The position numbers were made by a program, and so were the translations under genes. The notes beneath the pieces were generated by a model. The model worked only from the letters and a program-made list of their open reading frames with translations, ran no database searches and was not told the DNA's origin. From Zea mays (taxonomy: Eukaryota; Streptophyta; Magnoliopsida; Poales; Poaceae), in assembly GCF_902167145.1 (NCBI RefSeq), contig NW_023366951.1, positions 1-64,000 of the forward strand: DNA of 64,000 nt, written 5' to 3'. Below, piece by piece: positions 49,101-63,530 of the stretch (position 1 is the stretch's first letter; every line of letters starts with the position of its first letter).

Positions 49101-52100
49101 TCCAAGAATGTAATCTATGGCAAGGAAACATATGTGCGGTGAGGTTTATGAGCCTCTAGTCGATGATAAATGGCCACACAACCCCCATTTTTATGAAAAT
49201 AGCCATGAGCGACCTTGAAAATAGCCATGAGCGACCATTTTCAATAATACTAGAGGCTAACACCTACGGATTTTAGACCAAGAAATGGTCTCCACCAGAA
49301 ATCCAAGAATGTGATCTATGGCAAGGAAACATATGTGGGGTGAGGTGTATGAGCGTCTGGTCGATGATCAATGGCCACACAACCCCCATTTTTGTCGAAA
49401 ATAGCCATGAACGACCATTTTCAATAATACCGAAGGCTAACACCTACGGATTTTTGACCAAGAAATGTCTGCCCCAGAAATCCAAGAATGTGATCTATGG
49501 CAAGGAAACATATGTGGGGTGAGGTGTATGAGCCTCTAGTCGATGATCAATGGCCACACAACCCCCATTTTTGTCGAAAATAGCCATGAATGACCATTTT
49601 CAAAAATACCAAAGGCTAACACGTACGGATTTTTAACCAAAAATGGTCTCCACCAGAAATCCAAGAATGTGATCTATGGCAAGGAAACATATGTGGGGTG
49701 AGGTGTACGAGCCTCTGGTTGATGATCAATGGCCACACAACCCCCATTTTGCCGAAAATAGCCATGAATGACCATTTTCAATAATACCGAAGGCTAACAC
49801 GTACGAGTTTTTAACCAAGAAATGGTTTCCACCAGAAATCCAAGAATGTAATCTATGGCAAGGAAACATATGTGGGGTGAGGTTTATGAGCCTCTAGTGG
49901 ATGATAAATGGCCACACAACCCCCATTTTTTATGAAAATAGCCATGAGCGACCTTGAAAATAGCCATGAGCGACCATTTTCAATAATACTAGAGGCTAAC
50001 ACCTACGGATTTTAGAACAAGAAATGGTCTCCACCAGAAATCCAAGAATGTGATCTATGGCAAGGAAACATATGTGGGGTGAGGTGTATGAGCGTCTGGT
50101 CGATGATCAATGGCCACACAACCCCCATTTTTGTCGAAAATAGCCATGAACGACCATTTTCAATAATACCGAAGGCTAACACCTACGGATTTTTGACCAA
50201 GAAATGGTCTCCACCAGAAATCCAAGAATGTGATCTATGGCAAGGAAACATATGTGGGGTGAGGTGTATGAGCCTCTGGTCGACGATCAATGGCCACACA
50301 ACCCTAATTTTTGTCGAAAATAGCCATGAACGACCATTTTCAATGACACTGAAGGCTAACACCTACGGATTTTTGACCAAGAAATGGTCTCCACCATAAA
50401 TCCAAGAATGTGATCTATGGCAAGGAAACATATGTGTAGTGAGGTGTATGAGCCTCTGGTCGAAGATCAATGGCCACACAACCCCCATTTTTGTCGAAAA
50501 TAGCCATGAATGACCATTTTCAAAAATACCAAAGGCTAACACGTACGGATTTTTGACCAAGAAATGGTCTCCACCAGAAATCCAAGAATGTGATCTATGG
50601 CAAGGAAACATATGTGGGGTGAGGTGTACGAGCCTCTGGTCGATAATGAATGGTCACACAACCCCCATTTTGCCGAAAATAGCCATGAACGACCATTTTC
50701 AATAATACCGAAGGCTAACACGTACGAGTTTTTAACCAAGAAATGGTCTCCACCAGAAATCCAAGAATGTGATCTATGGCAAGGAAACATATGTGGGGCG
50801 AGGTTTATGAGCCTCTAGTCGATGATAAATGGCCACACAACCCCCATTTTTTATGAAAATAGCCATGAGCGACCTTGAAAATAGCCATGAGCGACCATTT
50901 TCAATAATACTAGAGGCTAACACCTATGGATTTTAGACCAAGAAATGGTCTCCACCAGAAATCCAAGAATGTGATCTATGACAAGGAAACATATGTGGGG
51001 TGAGGTGTATGAGCGTCTGGTCGATGATCAATGGCCACACAACCCCCATTTTTGTCGAAAATAGCCATGAACGACCATTTTCAATAATACCGAAGGCTAA
51101 CACATACGGATTTTTGACCAAGAAATGGTCTCCACCAGAAATCCAAGAATGTGATCTATGGCAAGGAAACATATGTGGGGTGAGGTGTATGAGCCTCTGG
51201 TCGATGATCAATGGCCACACAACCCCCATTTTTGTCGAAAATAGCCATGAACGACCATTTTCAATAATACCGAAGGCTAACACCTACGGATTTTTGACCA
51301 AGAAATGGTCTCCACCAGAAATCCAAGAATGTGATCTATGGCAAGGAACATATGTGGGGTGAGGTGTATGAGCGTCTGGTCGATGATCAATGGCCACACA
51401 ACCCCCATTTTTGTCGAAAATAGCCATGAATGACCATTTACAATAATACCGAAGGCTAACACCTACGGATTTTTGACCAAGAAATGGTCTCCACCAGAAA
51501 TCCAAGAATGTGATCTATGGAAAGGAAACATATGTGGGGTGAGGTGTACGAGCCATTGGTCGATGATCAATGGCCACAGAACCCCCATTTTGCCGAAAAT
51601 AGCCATGAACGACCATTTTCAATAATACCGAAGGCTAACACGTACGAGTTTTTAACCAAGAAATGGTCTCCACCAGAAATCCAAGAATGTGATCTATGGC
51701 AAGGAAACATATGTGGGGTGAGGTTTATGAGCCTCTAGGTGATGATAAATGGCCACACAACCCCCATTTTTTATGAAAATAGCCATGAGCGACCATTTTC
51801 AATAATACTAGAGGCTAAGACCTACGGATTTTAGACCAAGAAATGGTCTCCACCAGAAATCCAAGAATGTGATCTATGGCAAGGAAACATATGTGGGGTG
51901 AGGTGTATGAGCATCTGGTCGATGATCAATGGCCACACACCCCCATTTTTGTCGAAAATAGCCATGAACGACCATTTTCAATAATACCGAAGGCTAACAC
52001 CTACGGATTTTTGACCAAGAAATGGTCTCCACCAGAAATCTAAGAATGTGGTCTATGGCAAGGAAACATATGTGGGGTGAGGTGTATGAGCCTCTAGTCG

Positions 52101-54925
52101 ATGATCAATGGCCACACAACCCCCATTTTTGTCGAAAATAGCCATGAACGACCATTTTCAATAATACCGAAGGCTAACACCTACGGATTTTTGACCAAGA
52201 AATGGTCACCACCAGAAATCCAAGAATGTGATCTATGGCAAGGAAACATATGTGGGGTGAGGTGTATGAGCCTCTGGTCGATGATCAATGGCCACACAAC
52301 CCCCATTTTGCCGAAAATAGCCATGAATGACCATTTTCAATAATACCGAAGGCTAACACGTACGAGTTTTTAACCAAGAAATGGTTTCCACCAGAAATCC
52401 AAGAATGTAATCTATGGCAAGGAAACATATGTGGGGTGAGGTTTATGAGCCTCTAGTCGATGATAAATGGCCACACAACCCCCATTTTTATGAAAATAGC
52501 CATGAGCGACCTTGAAAATAGCCATGAGCGACCATTTTCAATAATACTAGAGGCTAACACCTACGGATTTTAGACCAAGAAATGGTCTCCACCAGAAATC
52601 CAAGAATGTGATCTATGGCAAGGAAACATATGTGGGGTGAGGTGTATGAGCGTCTGGTCGATGATCAATGGCCACACAACCCCCATTTTTGTCGAAAATA
52701 GCCATGAACGACCATTTTCAATAATACCGAAGGCTAACACCTACGGATTTTTGACCAAGAAATGTCTGCCCCAGAAATCCAAGAATGTGATCTATGGCAA
52801 GGAAACATATGTGGGGTGAGGTGTATGAGCCTCTAGTCGATGATCAATGGCCACACAACCCCCATTTTTGTCGAAAATAGCCATGAATGACCATTTTCAA
52901 AAATACCAAAGGCTAACACGTACGGATTTTTAACCAAGAAATGGTCTCCACCAGAAATCCAAGAATGTGATCTATGGCAAGGAAACATATGTGGGGTGAG
53001 GTGTACGAGCCTCTGGTTGATGATCAATGGCCACACAACCCCCATTTTGCCGAAAATAGCCATGAATGACCATTTTCAATAATACCGAAGGCTAACACGT
53101 ACGAGTTTTTAACCAAGAAATGGTTTCCACCAGAAATCCAAGAATGTAATCTATGGCAAGGAAACATATGTGGGGTGAGGTTTATGAGCCTCTAGTGGAT
53201 GATAAATGGCCACACAACCCCCATTTTTTATGAAAATAGCCATGAGCGACCTTGAAAATAGCCATGAGCGACCATTTTCAATAATACTAGAGGCTAACAC
53301 CTACGGATTTTAGAACAAGAAATGGTCTCCACCAGAAATCCAAGAATGTGATCTATGGCAAGGAAACATATGTGGGGTGAGGTGTATGAGCGTCTGGTCG
53401 ATGATCAATGGCCACACAACCCCCATTTTTGTCGAAAATAGCCATGAACGACCATTTTCAATAATACCGAAGGCTAACACCTACGGATTTTTGACCAAGA
53501 AATGGTCTCCACCAGAAATCCAAGAATGTGATCTATGGCAAGGAAACATATGTGGGGTGAGGTGTATGAGCCTCTGGTCGACGATCAATGGCCACACAAC
53601 CCTAATTTTTGTCGAAAATAGCCATGAACGACCATTTTCAATGACACTGAAGGCTAACACCTACGGATTTTTGACCAAGAAATGGTCTCCACCATAAATC
53701 CAAGAATGTGATCTATGGCAAGGAAACATATGTGTAGTGAGGTGTATGAGCCTCTGGTCGAAGATCATTGGCCACACAACCCCCATTTTTGTCGAAAATA
53801 GCCATGAATGACCATTTTCAAAAATACCAAAGGCTAACACGTACGGATTTTTGACCAAGAAATGGTCTCCACCAGAAATCCAAGAATGTGATCTATGGCA
53901 AGGAAACATATGTGGGGTGAGGTGTACGAGCCTCTGGTCGATAATGAATGGTCACACAACCCCCATTTTGCCGAAAATAGCCATGAACGACCATTTTCAA
54001 TAATACCGAAGGCTAACACGTATGAGTTTTTAACCAAGAAATGGTCTCCACCAGAAATCCAAGAATGTGATCTATGGCAAGGAAACATATGTGGGGCGAG
54101 GTTTATGAGCCTCTAGTCGATGATAAATGGCCACACAACCCCCATTTTTTATGAAAATAGCCATGAGCGACCTTGAAAATAGCCATGAGCGACCATTTTC
54201 AATAATACTAGAGGCTAACACCTATGGATTTTAGACCAAGAAATGGTCTCCACCAGAAATCCAAGAATGTGATCTATGACAAGGAAACATATGTGGGGTG
54301 AGGTGTATGAGCGTCTGGTCGATGATCAATGGCCACACAACCCCCATTTTTGTCGAAAATAGCCATGAACGACCATTTTCAATAATACCGAAGGCTAACA
54401 CATACGGATTTTTGACCAAGAAATGGTCTCCACCAGAAATCCAAGAATGTGATCTATGGCAAGGAAACATATGTGGGGTGAGGTGTATGAGCCTCTGGTC
54501 GATGATCAATGGCCACACAACCCCCATTTTTGTCGAAAATAGCCATGAACGACCATTTTCAATAATACCGAAGGCTAACACCTACGGATTTTTGACCAAG
54601 AAATGGTCTCCACCAGAAATCCAAGAATGTGATCTATGGCAAGGAAACATATGTGGGGTGAGGTGTATGAGCGTCTGGTCGATGATCAATGGCCACACAA
54701 CCCCCATTTTTGTCGAAAATAGCCATGAATGACCATTTACAATAATACCGAAGGCTAACACCTACGGATTTTTGACCAAGAAATGGTCTCCACCAGAAAT
54801 CCAAGAATGTGATCTATGGAAAGGAAACATATGTGGGGTGAGGTGTACGAGCCATTGGTCGATGATCAATGGCCACAGAACCCCCATTTTGCCGAAAATA
54901 GCCATGAACGACCATTTTCAATAAT
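48330..54925 (+). repeat. 3298-bp tandem duplication
   Basis: Copies at about 48330-51627 and 51628-54925 match at offsets of 3297-3299 bp (48804 to 52101, 49340 to 52637, 50079 to 53377, 51000 to 54298, 51517 to 54816). Both carry the private indel AAGAAATGTCTGCCCCAG (49461 and about 52758), TTTTAGAACAAG, GATAATGAATGGTCAC and TCTATGACAAGG. Small offset drift is explained by single-base indels such as the missing base near 49640. Confidence 0.87.
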
Positions 54926-57900
54926 ACCGAAGGCTAACACGTACGAGTTTTTGACCAAGAAATGGTCTCCACCAAAAATCCAAGAATGTGATCTATGGCA
55001 AGGAAACATATGTGGGGTGAGGTGTACGAGCCTCTGGTTGATGATCAATGGCCACACAACCCCCATTTTGCCGAAAATAGCCATGAATGACCATTTTCAA
55101 TAATACCGAAGGCTAACACGTACGAGTTTTTAACCAAGAAATGGTTTCCACCAGAAATCCAAGAATGTAATCTATGGCAAGGAAACATATGTGGGGTGAG
55201 GTTTATGAGCCTCTAGTCGATGATAAATGGCCACACAACCCCCATTTTTTTATGAAAATAGCCATGAGCGACCTTGAAAATAGCCATGAGCGACCATTTT
55301 CAATAATACTAGAGGATAACACCTACGGATTTTAGACCAAGAAATGGTCTCCACCAGAAATCCAAGAATGTGATCTATGGCAAGGAAACATATGTGGGGT
55401 GAGGTGTATGAGCGTCTGGTCGATGATCAATGGCCACACAACCCCCATTTTTGTCGAAAATAGCCATGAACGACCATTTTCAATAATACCGAAGGCTAAC
55501 ACCTACGGATTTTTGACCAAGAAATGGTCTCCACCAGAAATCCAAGAATGTGATCTATGGCAAGGAAACATATGTGGGGTGAGGTGTATGAGCCTCTGGT
55601 CGACGATCAATGGCCACACAACCCTAATTTTTGTCGAAAATAGCCATGAACGACCATTTTCAATGACACTGAAGGCTAACACCTACGGATTTTTGACCAA
55701 GAAATGGTCTCCACCATAAATCCAAGAATGTGATCTATGGCAAGGAAACATATGTTTAGTGAGGTGTATGAGCCTCTGGTCGAAGATCAATGGCCACACA
55801 ACCCCCATTTTTGTCGAAAATAGCCATGAATGACCATTTTCAAAAATACCAAAGGCTAACACGTACGGATTTTTGACCAAGAAATGGTCTCCACCAGAAA
55901 TCCAAGAATGTGATCTATGGAAAGGAAACATATGTGGGGTGAGGTGTACGAGCCTCTGGTCGATAATGAATGGCCACACAACCCCCATTTTGCCGAAAAT
56001 AGCCATGAACGACCATTTTCAATAATACCGAAGGCTAACACGTACGAGTTTTTAACCAAGAAATGATCTCCACCATAAATCCAAGAATGTGATCTATGGC
56101 AAGGAAACATATGTGGGGCGAGGTTTATGAGCCTCTAGTCGATGATAAATGGCCACACAACCCCCATTTTTTATGAAAATAGCCATGAGCGACCTTGAAA
56201 ATAGCCATGAGCGACCATTTTCAATAATACTAGAGGCTAACACCTATGGATTTTAGACCAAGAAATGGTCTCCACCAGAAATCCAAGAATGTGATCTATG
56301 GCAAGGAAACATATGTGGGGTGAGGTGTATGAGCGTCTGGTCGATGATCAATGGCCACACAACCCCCATTTTTGTCGAAAATAGCCATGAACGACCATTT
56401 TCAATAATACCGAAGGCTAACACCTACGGATTTTTGACCAAGAAATGGTCTCCACCAGAAATCCAAGAATGTGATCTATGGCAAGGAAACATATGTGGGG
56501 TGAGGTGTATGAGCGTCTGGTCGATGATCAATGGCCACACAACCCCCATTTTTGTCGAAAATAGCCATGAATGACCATTTACAATAATACCGAAGGCTAA
56601 CACCTACGGATTTTTGACCAAGAAATGGTCTCCACCAGAAATCCAAGAATGTGATCTATGGAAAGGAAACATATGTGGGGTGAGGTGTACGAGCCATTGG
56701 TCGATGATCAATGGCCACAGAACCCCCATTTTGCCGAAAATAGCCATGAACGACCATTTTCAATAATACCGAAGGCTAACACGTACGAGTTTTTGACCAA
56801 GAAATGGTCTCCACCAAAAATCCAAGAATGTGATCTATGGCAAGGAAACATATGTGGGGTGAGGTGTACGAGCCTCTGGTTGATGATCAATGGCCACACA
56901 ACCCCCATTTTGCCGAAAATAGCCATGAATGACCATTTTCAATAATACCGAAGGCTAACACGTACGAGTTTTTAACCAAGAAATGGTTTCCACCAGAAAT
57001 CCAAGAATGTAATCTATGGCAAGGAAACATATGTGGGGTGAGGTTTATGAGCCTCTAGTCGATGATAAATGGCCACACAACCCCCATTTTTTTATGAAAA
57101 TAGCCATGAGCGACCTTGAAAATAGCCATGAGCGACCATTTTCAATAATACTAGAGGATAACACCTACGGATTTTAGACCAAGAAATGGTCTCCACCAGA
57201 AATCCAAGAATGTGATCTATGGCAAGGAAACATATGTGGGGTGAGGTGTATGAGCGTCTGGTCGATGATCAATGGCCACACAACCCCCATTTTTGTCGAA
57301 AATAGCCATGAACGACCATTTTCAATAATACCGAAGGCTAACACCTACGGATTTTTGACCAAGAAATGGTCTCCACCAGAAATCCAAGAATGTGATCTAT
57401 GGCAAGGAAACATATGTGGGGTGAGGTGTATGAGCCTCTGGTCGACGATCAATGGCCACACAACCCTAATTTTTGTCGAAAATAGCCATGAACGACCATT
57501 TTCAATGACACTGAAGGCTAACACCTACGGATTTTTGACCAAGAAATGGTCTCCACCATAAATCCAAGAATGTGATCTATGGCAAGGAAACATATGTTTA
57601 GTGAGGTGTATGAGCCTCTGGTCGAAGATCAATGGCCACACAACCCCCATTTTTGTCGAAAATAGCCATGAATGACCATTTTCAAAAATACCAAAGGCTA
57701 ACACGTACGGATTTTTGACCAAGAAATGGTCTCCACCAGAAATCCAAGAATGTGATCTATGGAAAGGAAACATATGTGGGGTGAGGTGTACGAGCCTCTG
57801 GTCGATAATGAATGGCCACACAACCCCCATTTTGCCGAAAATAGCCATGAACGACCATTTTCAATAATACCGAAGGCTAACACGTACGAGTTTTTAACCA

Positions 57901-58223
57901 AGAAATGATCTCCACCATAAATCCAAGAATGTGATCTATGGCAAGGAAACATATGTGGGGCGAGGTTTATGAGCCTCTAGTCGATGATAAATGGCCACAC
58001 AACCCCCATTTTTTATGAAAATAGCCATGAGCGACCTTGAAAATAGCCATGAGCGACCATTTTCAATAATACTAGAGGCTAACACCTATGGATTTTAGAC
58101 CAAGAAATGGTCTCCACCAGAAATCCAAGAATGTGATCTATGGCAAGGAAACATATGTGGGGTGAGGTGTATGAGCGTCTGGTCGATGATCAATGGCCAC
58201 ACAACCCCCATTTTTGTCGAAAA
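54540..58223 (+). repeat. 1842-bp tandem duplication
   Basis: Copies at about 54540-56381 and 56382-58223 share a constant 1842-bp offset (54816 to 56658, 55399 to 57241, 55683 to 57525, 56320 to 58162). Both include the unusual variants AGAGGATAACACC, CATATGTTTAGTGAGG, AAATGATCTCCACCATAAA and a seven-T TTTTTTTATG. Confidence 0.87.
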
Positions 58224-61200
58224 TAGCCATGAACGACCATTTTCAATAATACCGAAGGCTAACACCTACGGATTTTTGACCAAGAAATGGTCTCCACCAG
58301 AAATCCAAGAATGTGATCTATGGCAAGGAAACATATGTGGGGTGAGGTGTATGAGCCTCTGGTCGATGATCAATGGCCACACAACCCCCATTTTTGTCGA
58401 AAATAGCCATGAACGACCATTTTCAATAATAACGAAGGCTAACACGTACGGATTTTTGACCAAGAAATGGTCTCCACCAGAAATCCAAGAATGTGATCTA
58501 TGGCAAGGAAACATATGTGGGGTGAGGTGTATGAGCGTCTGGTCGATGATCAATGGCCACACAACCCCCATTTTTGTCGAAAATAGCCATGAACGACCAT
58601 TTACAATAATACCGAAGGCTAACACCTACGGATTTTTGACCAAGAAATGGTCTCCACCAGAAATCCAAGAATGTGATCTATGGCAAGGAAACATATGTGG
58701 GGTGAGGTGTATGAGCCTCTGGTCGATGATCAATGGCCACACAACCCCCATTTTTGTCGAAAATAGCCATGAACGACCATTTTCAATAATAACGAAGGCT
58801 AACACGTACGGATTTTTGACCAAGAAATGGTCTCCACCAGAAATCCAAGAATGTGATCTATGGCAAGGAAACATATGTGGGGTGAGGTGTATGAGCGTCT
58901 GGTCGATGATCAATGGCCACACAACCCCCATTTTTGTCGAAAATAGCCATGAATGACCATTTACAATAATACCGAAGGCTAACACCTACGGATTTTTGAC
59001 CAAGAAATGGTCTCCACCAGAAATCCAAGAATGTGATCTATGGCAAGGAAACATATGTGGGGTGAGGTGTATGAGCCTCTGGTCGACGATCAATGGCCAC
59101 ACAACCCTAATTTTTGTCGAAAATAGCCATGAACGACCATTTTCAATGACACTGAAGGCTAACACCTACGGATTTTTGACCAAGAAATGGTCTCCACCAT
59201 AAATCCAAGAATGTGATCTATGGCAAGGAAACATATGTGTAGTGAGGTGTATGAGCCTCTGGTCGAAGATCAATGGCCACACAACCCCCATTTTTGTCGA
59301 AAATAGCCATGAATGACCATTTTCAAAAATACCAAAGGCTAACACGTACGGATTTTTGACCAAGAAATGGTCTCCACCAGAAATCCAAGAATGTGATCTA
59401 TGGAAAGGAAACATATGTGGGGTGAGGTGTACGAGCCTCTGGTCGATAATGAATGGCCACACAACCCCCATTTTGCCGAAAATAGCCATGAACGACCATT
59501 TTCAATAATACCGAAGGCTAACACGTACGAGTTTTTAACCAAGAAATGATCTCCACCAGAAATCCAAGAATGTGATCTATGGCAAGGAAACATATGTGGG
59601 GCGAGGTTTATGAGCCTCTAGTCGATGATAAATGGCCACACAACCCCCATTTTTTATGAAAATAGCCATGAGCGACCTTGAAAATAGCCATGAGCGACCA
59701 TTTTCAATAATACTAGAGGCTAACACCTATGGATTTTAGACCAAGAAATGGTCTCCACCAGAAATCAAAGAATGTGATCTATGGCAAGGAAACATATGTG
59801 GGGTGAGGTGTATGAGCGTCTGGTCGATGATCAATGGCCACACAACCCCCATTTTTGTCGAAAATAGCCATGAACGACCATTTTCAATAATACCGAAGGC
59901 TAACACCTACGGATTTTTGACCAAGAAATGGTCTCCACCAGAAATCCAAGAATGTGATCTATGGCAAGGAAACATATGTGGGGTGAGGTGTATGAGCCTC
60001 TGGTCGATGATCAATGGCCACACAACCCCCATTTTTGTCGAAAATAGCCATGAACGACCATTTTCAATAATAACGAAGGCTAACACCTACGGATTTTTGA
60101 CCAAGAAATGGTCTCCACCAGAAATCCAAGAATGTGATCTATGGCAAGGAAACATATGTGGGGTGAGGTGTATGAGCGTCTGGTCGATGATCCATGGCCA
60201 CACAACCCCCATTTTTGTCGAAAATAGCCATGAATGACCATTTACAATAATACCGAAGGCTAACACCTACGGATTTTTGACCAAGAAATGGTCTCCACCA
60301 GAAATCCAAAAATGTGATCTATGGAAAGGAAACATATGTGGGGTGAGGTGTACGAGCCTCTGGTCGATGATCAATGGCCACAGAACCCCCATTTTGCCGA
60401 AAATAGCCATGAACGACCATTTTCAATTATACCGAAGGCTAACACGTACGAGTTTTTGACCAAGAAATGGTCTCCACCAGAAATCCAAGAATGTGATCTA
60501 TGGCAAGGAAACATATGTGGGGTGAGGTGTATGAGCGTCTGGTCGATGATCAATGGCCACACAACCCCCATTTTTGTCGAAAATAGCCATGAATGACCAT
60601 TTACAATAATACCGAAGGCTAACACCTACGGATTTTTGACCAAGAAATGGTCTCCACCAGAAATCCAAGAATGTGATCTATGGCAAGGAAACATATGTGG
60701 GGTGAGGTGTATGAGCCTCTGGTCGACGATCAATGGCCACACAACCCTAATTTTTGTCGAAAATAGCCATGAACGACCATTTTCAATGACACTGAAGGCT
60801 AACACCTACGGATTTTTGACCAAGAAATGGTCTCCACCATAAATCCAAGAATGTGATCTATGGCAAGGAAACATATGTGTAGTGAGGTGTATGAGCCTCT
60901 GGTCGAAGATCAATGGCCACACAACCCCCATTTTTGTCGAAAATAGCCATGAATGACCATTTTCAAAAATACCAAAGGCTAACACGTACGGATTTTTGAC
61001 CAAGAAATGGTCTCCACCAGAAATCCAATAATGTGATCTATGGCAAGGAAACATATGTGGGGTGAGGTGTACGAGCCTCTGGTCGATGATCAATGGCCAC
61101 ACAACCCCCATTTTGCCGAAAATAGCCATGAACGACCATTTTCAATAATACCGAAGGCTAACACGTACGAGTTTTTAACCAAGAAATGGTCTCCACCAGA

Positions 61201-61450
61201 AATCCAAGAATGTGATCTATGGCAAGGAAACATATGTGGGGTGAGGTTTATGAGCCTCTAGTCGATGATAAATGGCCACACAACCCCCATTTTTTATGAA
61301 AATAGCCATGAGCGACCTTGAAAATAGCCATGAGCGACCATTTTCAATAATACTAGAGGCTAACACCTACGGATTTTAGACCAAGAAATGGTCTCCACCA
61401 GAAATCCAAGAATGTGATCTATGGCAAGGAAACATATGTGGGGTGAGGTG
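57350..61450 (+). repeat. 1641-bp tandem repeat, two copies plus part of a third
   Basis: Offsets of 1640-1641 bp link 57525, 59166 and 60806, and also 58162, 59803 and about 61443. Copies are about 57350-58990 and 58991-60631, with a partial third beginning near 60632. The first copy includes the extra 360-bp dimer described separately. Confidence 0.83.
58162..58960 (+). repeat. 360-bp dimer duplication
   Basis: A two-monomer unit (gagcgtctgg type followed by gagcctctgg type with AATAACGAAGG) is repeated at 58162 and 58522 with the next start at 58882. The duplication leaves one strand open for 264 codons (58162-58956), the longest open stretch in the satellite. The repeated 60-residue period shows it is satellite, not a gene. 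Confidence 0.85.
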
Positions 61451-62099
61451 TATGAGCGTCTGGTCGATGATCAATGGCCACACAACCCCCATTTTTGTCG
61501 AAAATAGCCATGAACGACCATTTTCAATAATACCGAAGGCTAACACCTACGGATTTTTGACCAAGAAATGATCTCCACCAGAAATCCAAGAATGTGATCT
61601 ATGGCAAGGAAACATATGTGGGGTGAGGTGTCTGAGCCTCTGGTCGACGATCAATGGCCACACAACCCTAATTTTTTGTCGAAAATAGCCATGAACGACC
61701 ATTTTCAATGACACTGAAGGCTAACACCTACGGATTTTTGACCAAGAAATGGTCTCCACCATAAATCCAAGAATGTGGTCTATGGCAAGGAAACATATGT
61801 GTAGTGAGGTGTATGAGCCTCTGGTCGAAGATCAATGGCCACACAACCCCCATTTTTGTCGAAAATAGCCATGAATGACCATTTTCAAAAATACCAAAGG
61901 CTAACACATTCGGATTTTTACCCAAGAAATGGTCTCCACCAGAAATCCAAGAATGTGATCTATGGCAAGGAAACATATGTGGGGTGAGGTGTACGAGCCT
62001 CTGGTCGATGATCAATGGCCACAGAACCCCCATTTTGCCGAAAATAGCCATGAATGACCATTTTCAATAATACCGAAGGCTAACACGTACGAGTTTTTG

Positions 62100-63530
62100 A
62101 CCAAGAAATGGTCTCCACTAAAAATCCAAGAATGTGATCTATGGCAAGGAAACATATGAGGGGTGAGATTTATGAGCCTCTAGTCGATGATAAATGGCCA
62201 CACAACCCCCATTTTTTATGAAAATAGCCATGAGCGACCATTTTCAATAATATTAGAGGCTAAGACCTATGGATTTTTGACCAAGAAATGGTCTCCACCA
62301 GAAATCTAAGAATGTGATCTATGGCAAGGAAACATATGTGGGGTGAGGTGTATGAGCCTCTGGTCGATGATCAATGGCCACACAACCCACATTGTTGTCG
62401 AAAATAGCCATGAATGACCATTTACAATAATACCGAAGGCTAACACCTACGGATTTTTGACCAAGAAATGGTCTCCACCAGAAATCCAAGAATGTGATCT
62501 ATGGCAAGGAAACATATGTGGGGTGAGGTGTATGAGCCTCTGGTCGATGATCAATGGCCACACAACCCCCATTTTTGTCGAAAATGGCCATGAACGACCA
62601 TTTTCAATAATATCGAAGGCTAACACCTACGGATTTTTGACCAAGAAATGGTCTCCACCAGAAATCCAAGAATGTGATCTACGACAAGGAAACATATGTG
62701 GGGTGAGGTGTATGAGCCTCTGGTCGACGATCAATGGCCACACAACCCCCATTTTGCCGAAAATAGCCATGAATGACCATTTTCAATAATACCGAAGGCT
62801 AACACGTACGAGTTTTTGACCAAGAAATGGTCTCCACTAAAAATCCAAGAATGTGATCTATGGCAAGGAAACATATGAGGGGTGAGATTTATGAGCCTCT
62901 AGTCGATGATAAATGGCCACACAACCCCCATTTTTTATGAAAATAGCCATGAGCGACCATTTTCAATAATATTAGAGGCTAAGACCTATGGATTTTTGAC
63001 CAAGAAATGGTCTCCACCAGAAATCTAAGAATGTGATCTATGGCAAGGAAACATATGTGGGGTGAGGTGTATGAGCCTCTGGTCGATGATCAATGGCCAC
63101 ACAACCCACATTGTTGTCGAAAATAGCCATGAATGACCATTTACAATAATACCGAAGGCTAACACCTACGGATTTTTGACCAAGAAATGGTCTCCACCAG
63201 AAATCCAAGAATATGATCTATGGCAAGGAAACATATGTGGGGTGAGGTGTATGAGCCTCTGGTCGATGATCAATGGCCACACAACCCCCATTTTTGTCGA
63301 AAATGGCCATGAACGACCATTTTCAATAATATAGAAGGCTAACACCTACGGATTTTTGACCAAGAAATGGTCTCCACCAGAAATCCAAGAATGTGATCTA
63401 CGACAAGGAAACATATGTGGGGTGAGGTGTATGAGCCTCTGGTCGACGATCAATGGCCACACAACCCCCATTTTGCCGAAAATAGCCATGAATGACCATT
63501 TTCAATAATACCGAAGGCTAACACGTACGA
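62100..63530 (+). repeat. 718-bp (four-monomer) tandem duplication
   Basis: Copies at about 62100-62817 and 62818-63535 share private variants at an exact 718-bp offset: CTCCACTAAAAATCC (62113 and 62831), CATATGAGGGGTGAG, CCACATTGTTGTCG (62387 and 63105) and GAAAATGGCCATG (62581 and 63299). This part of the array lacks the long 22-bp-insertion monomer. Confidence 0.87.
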
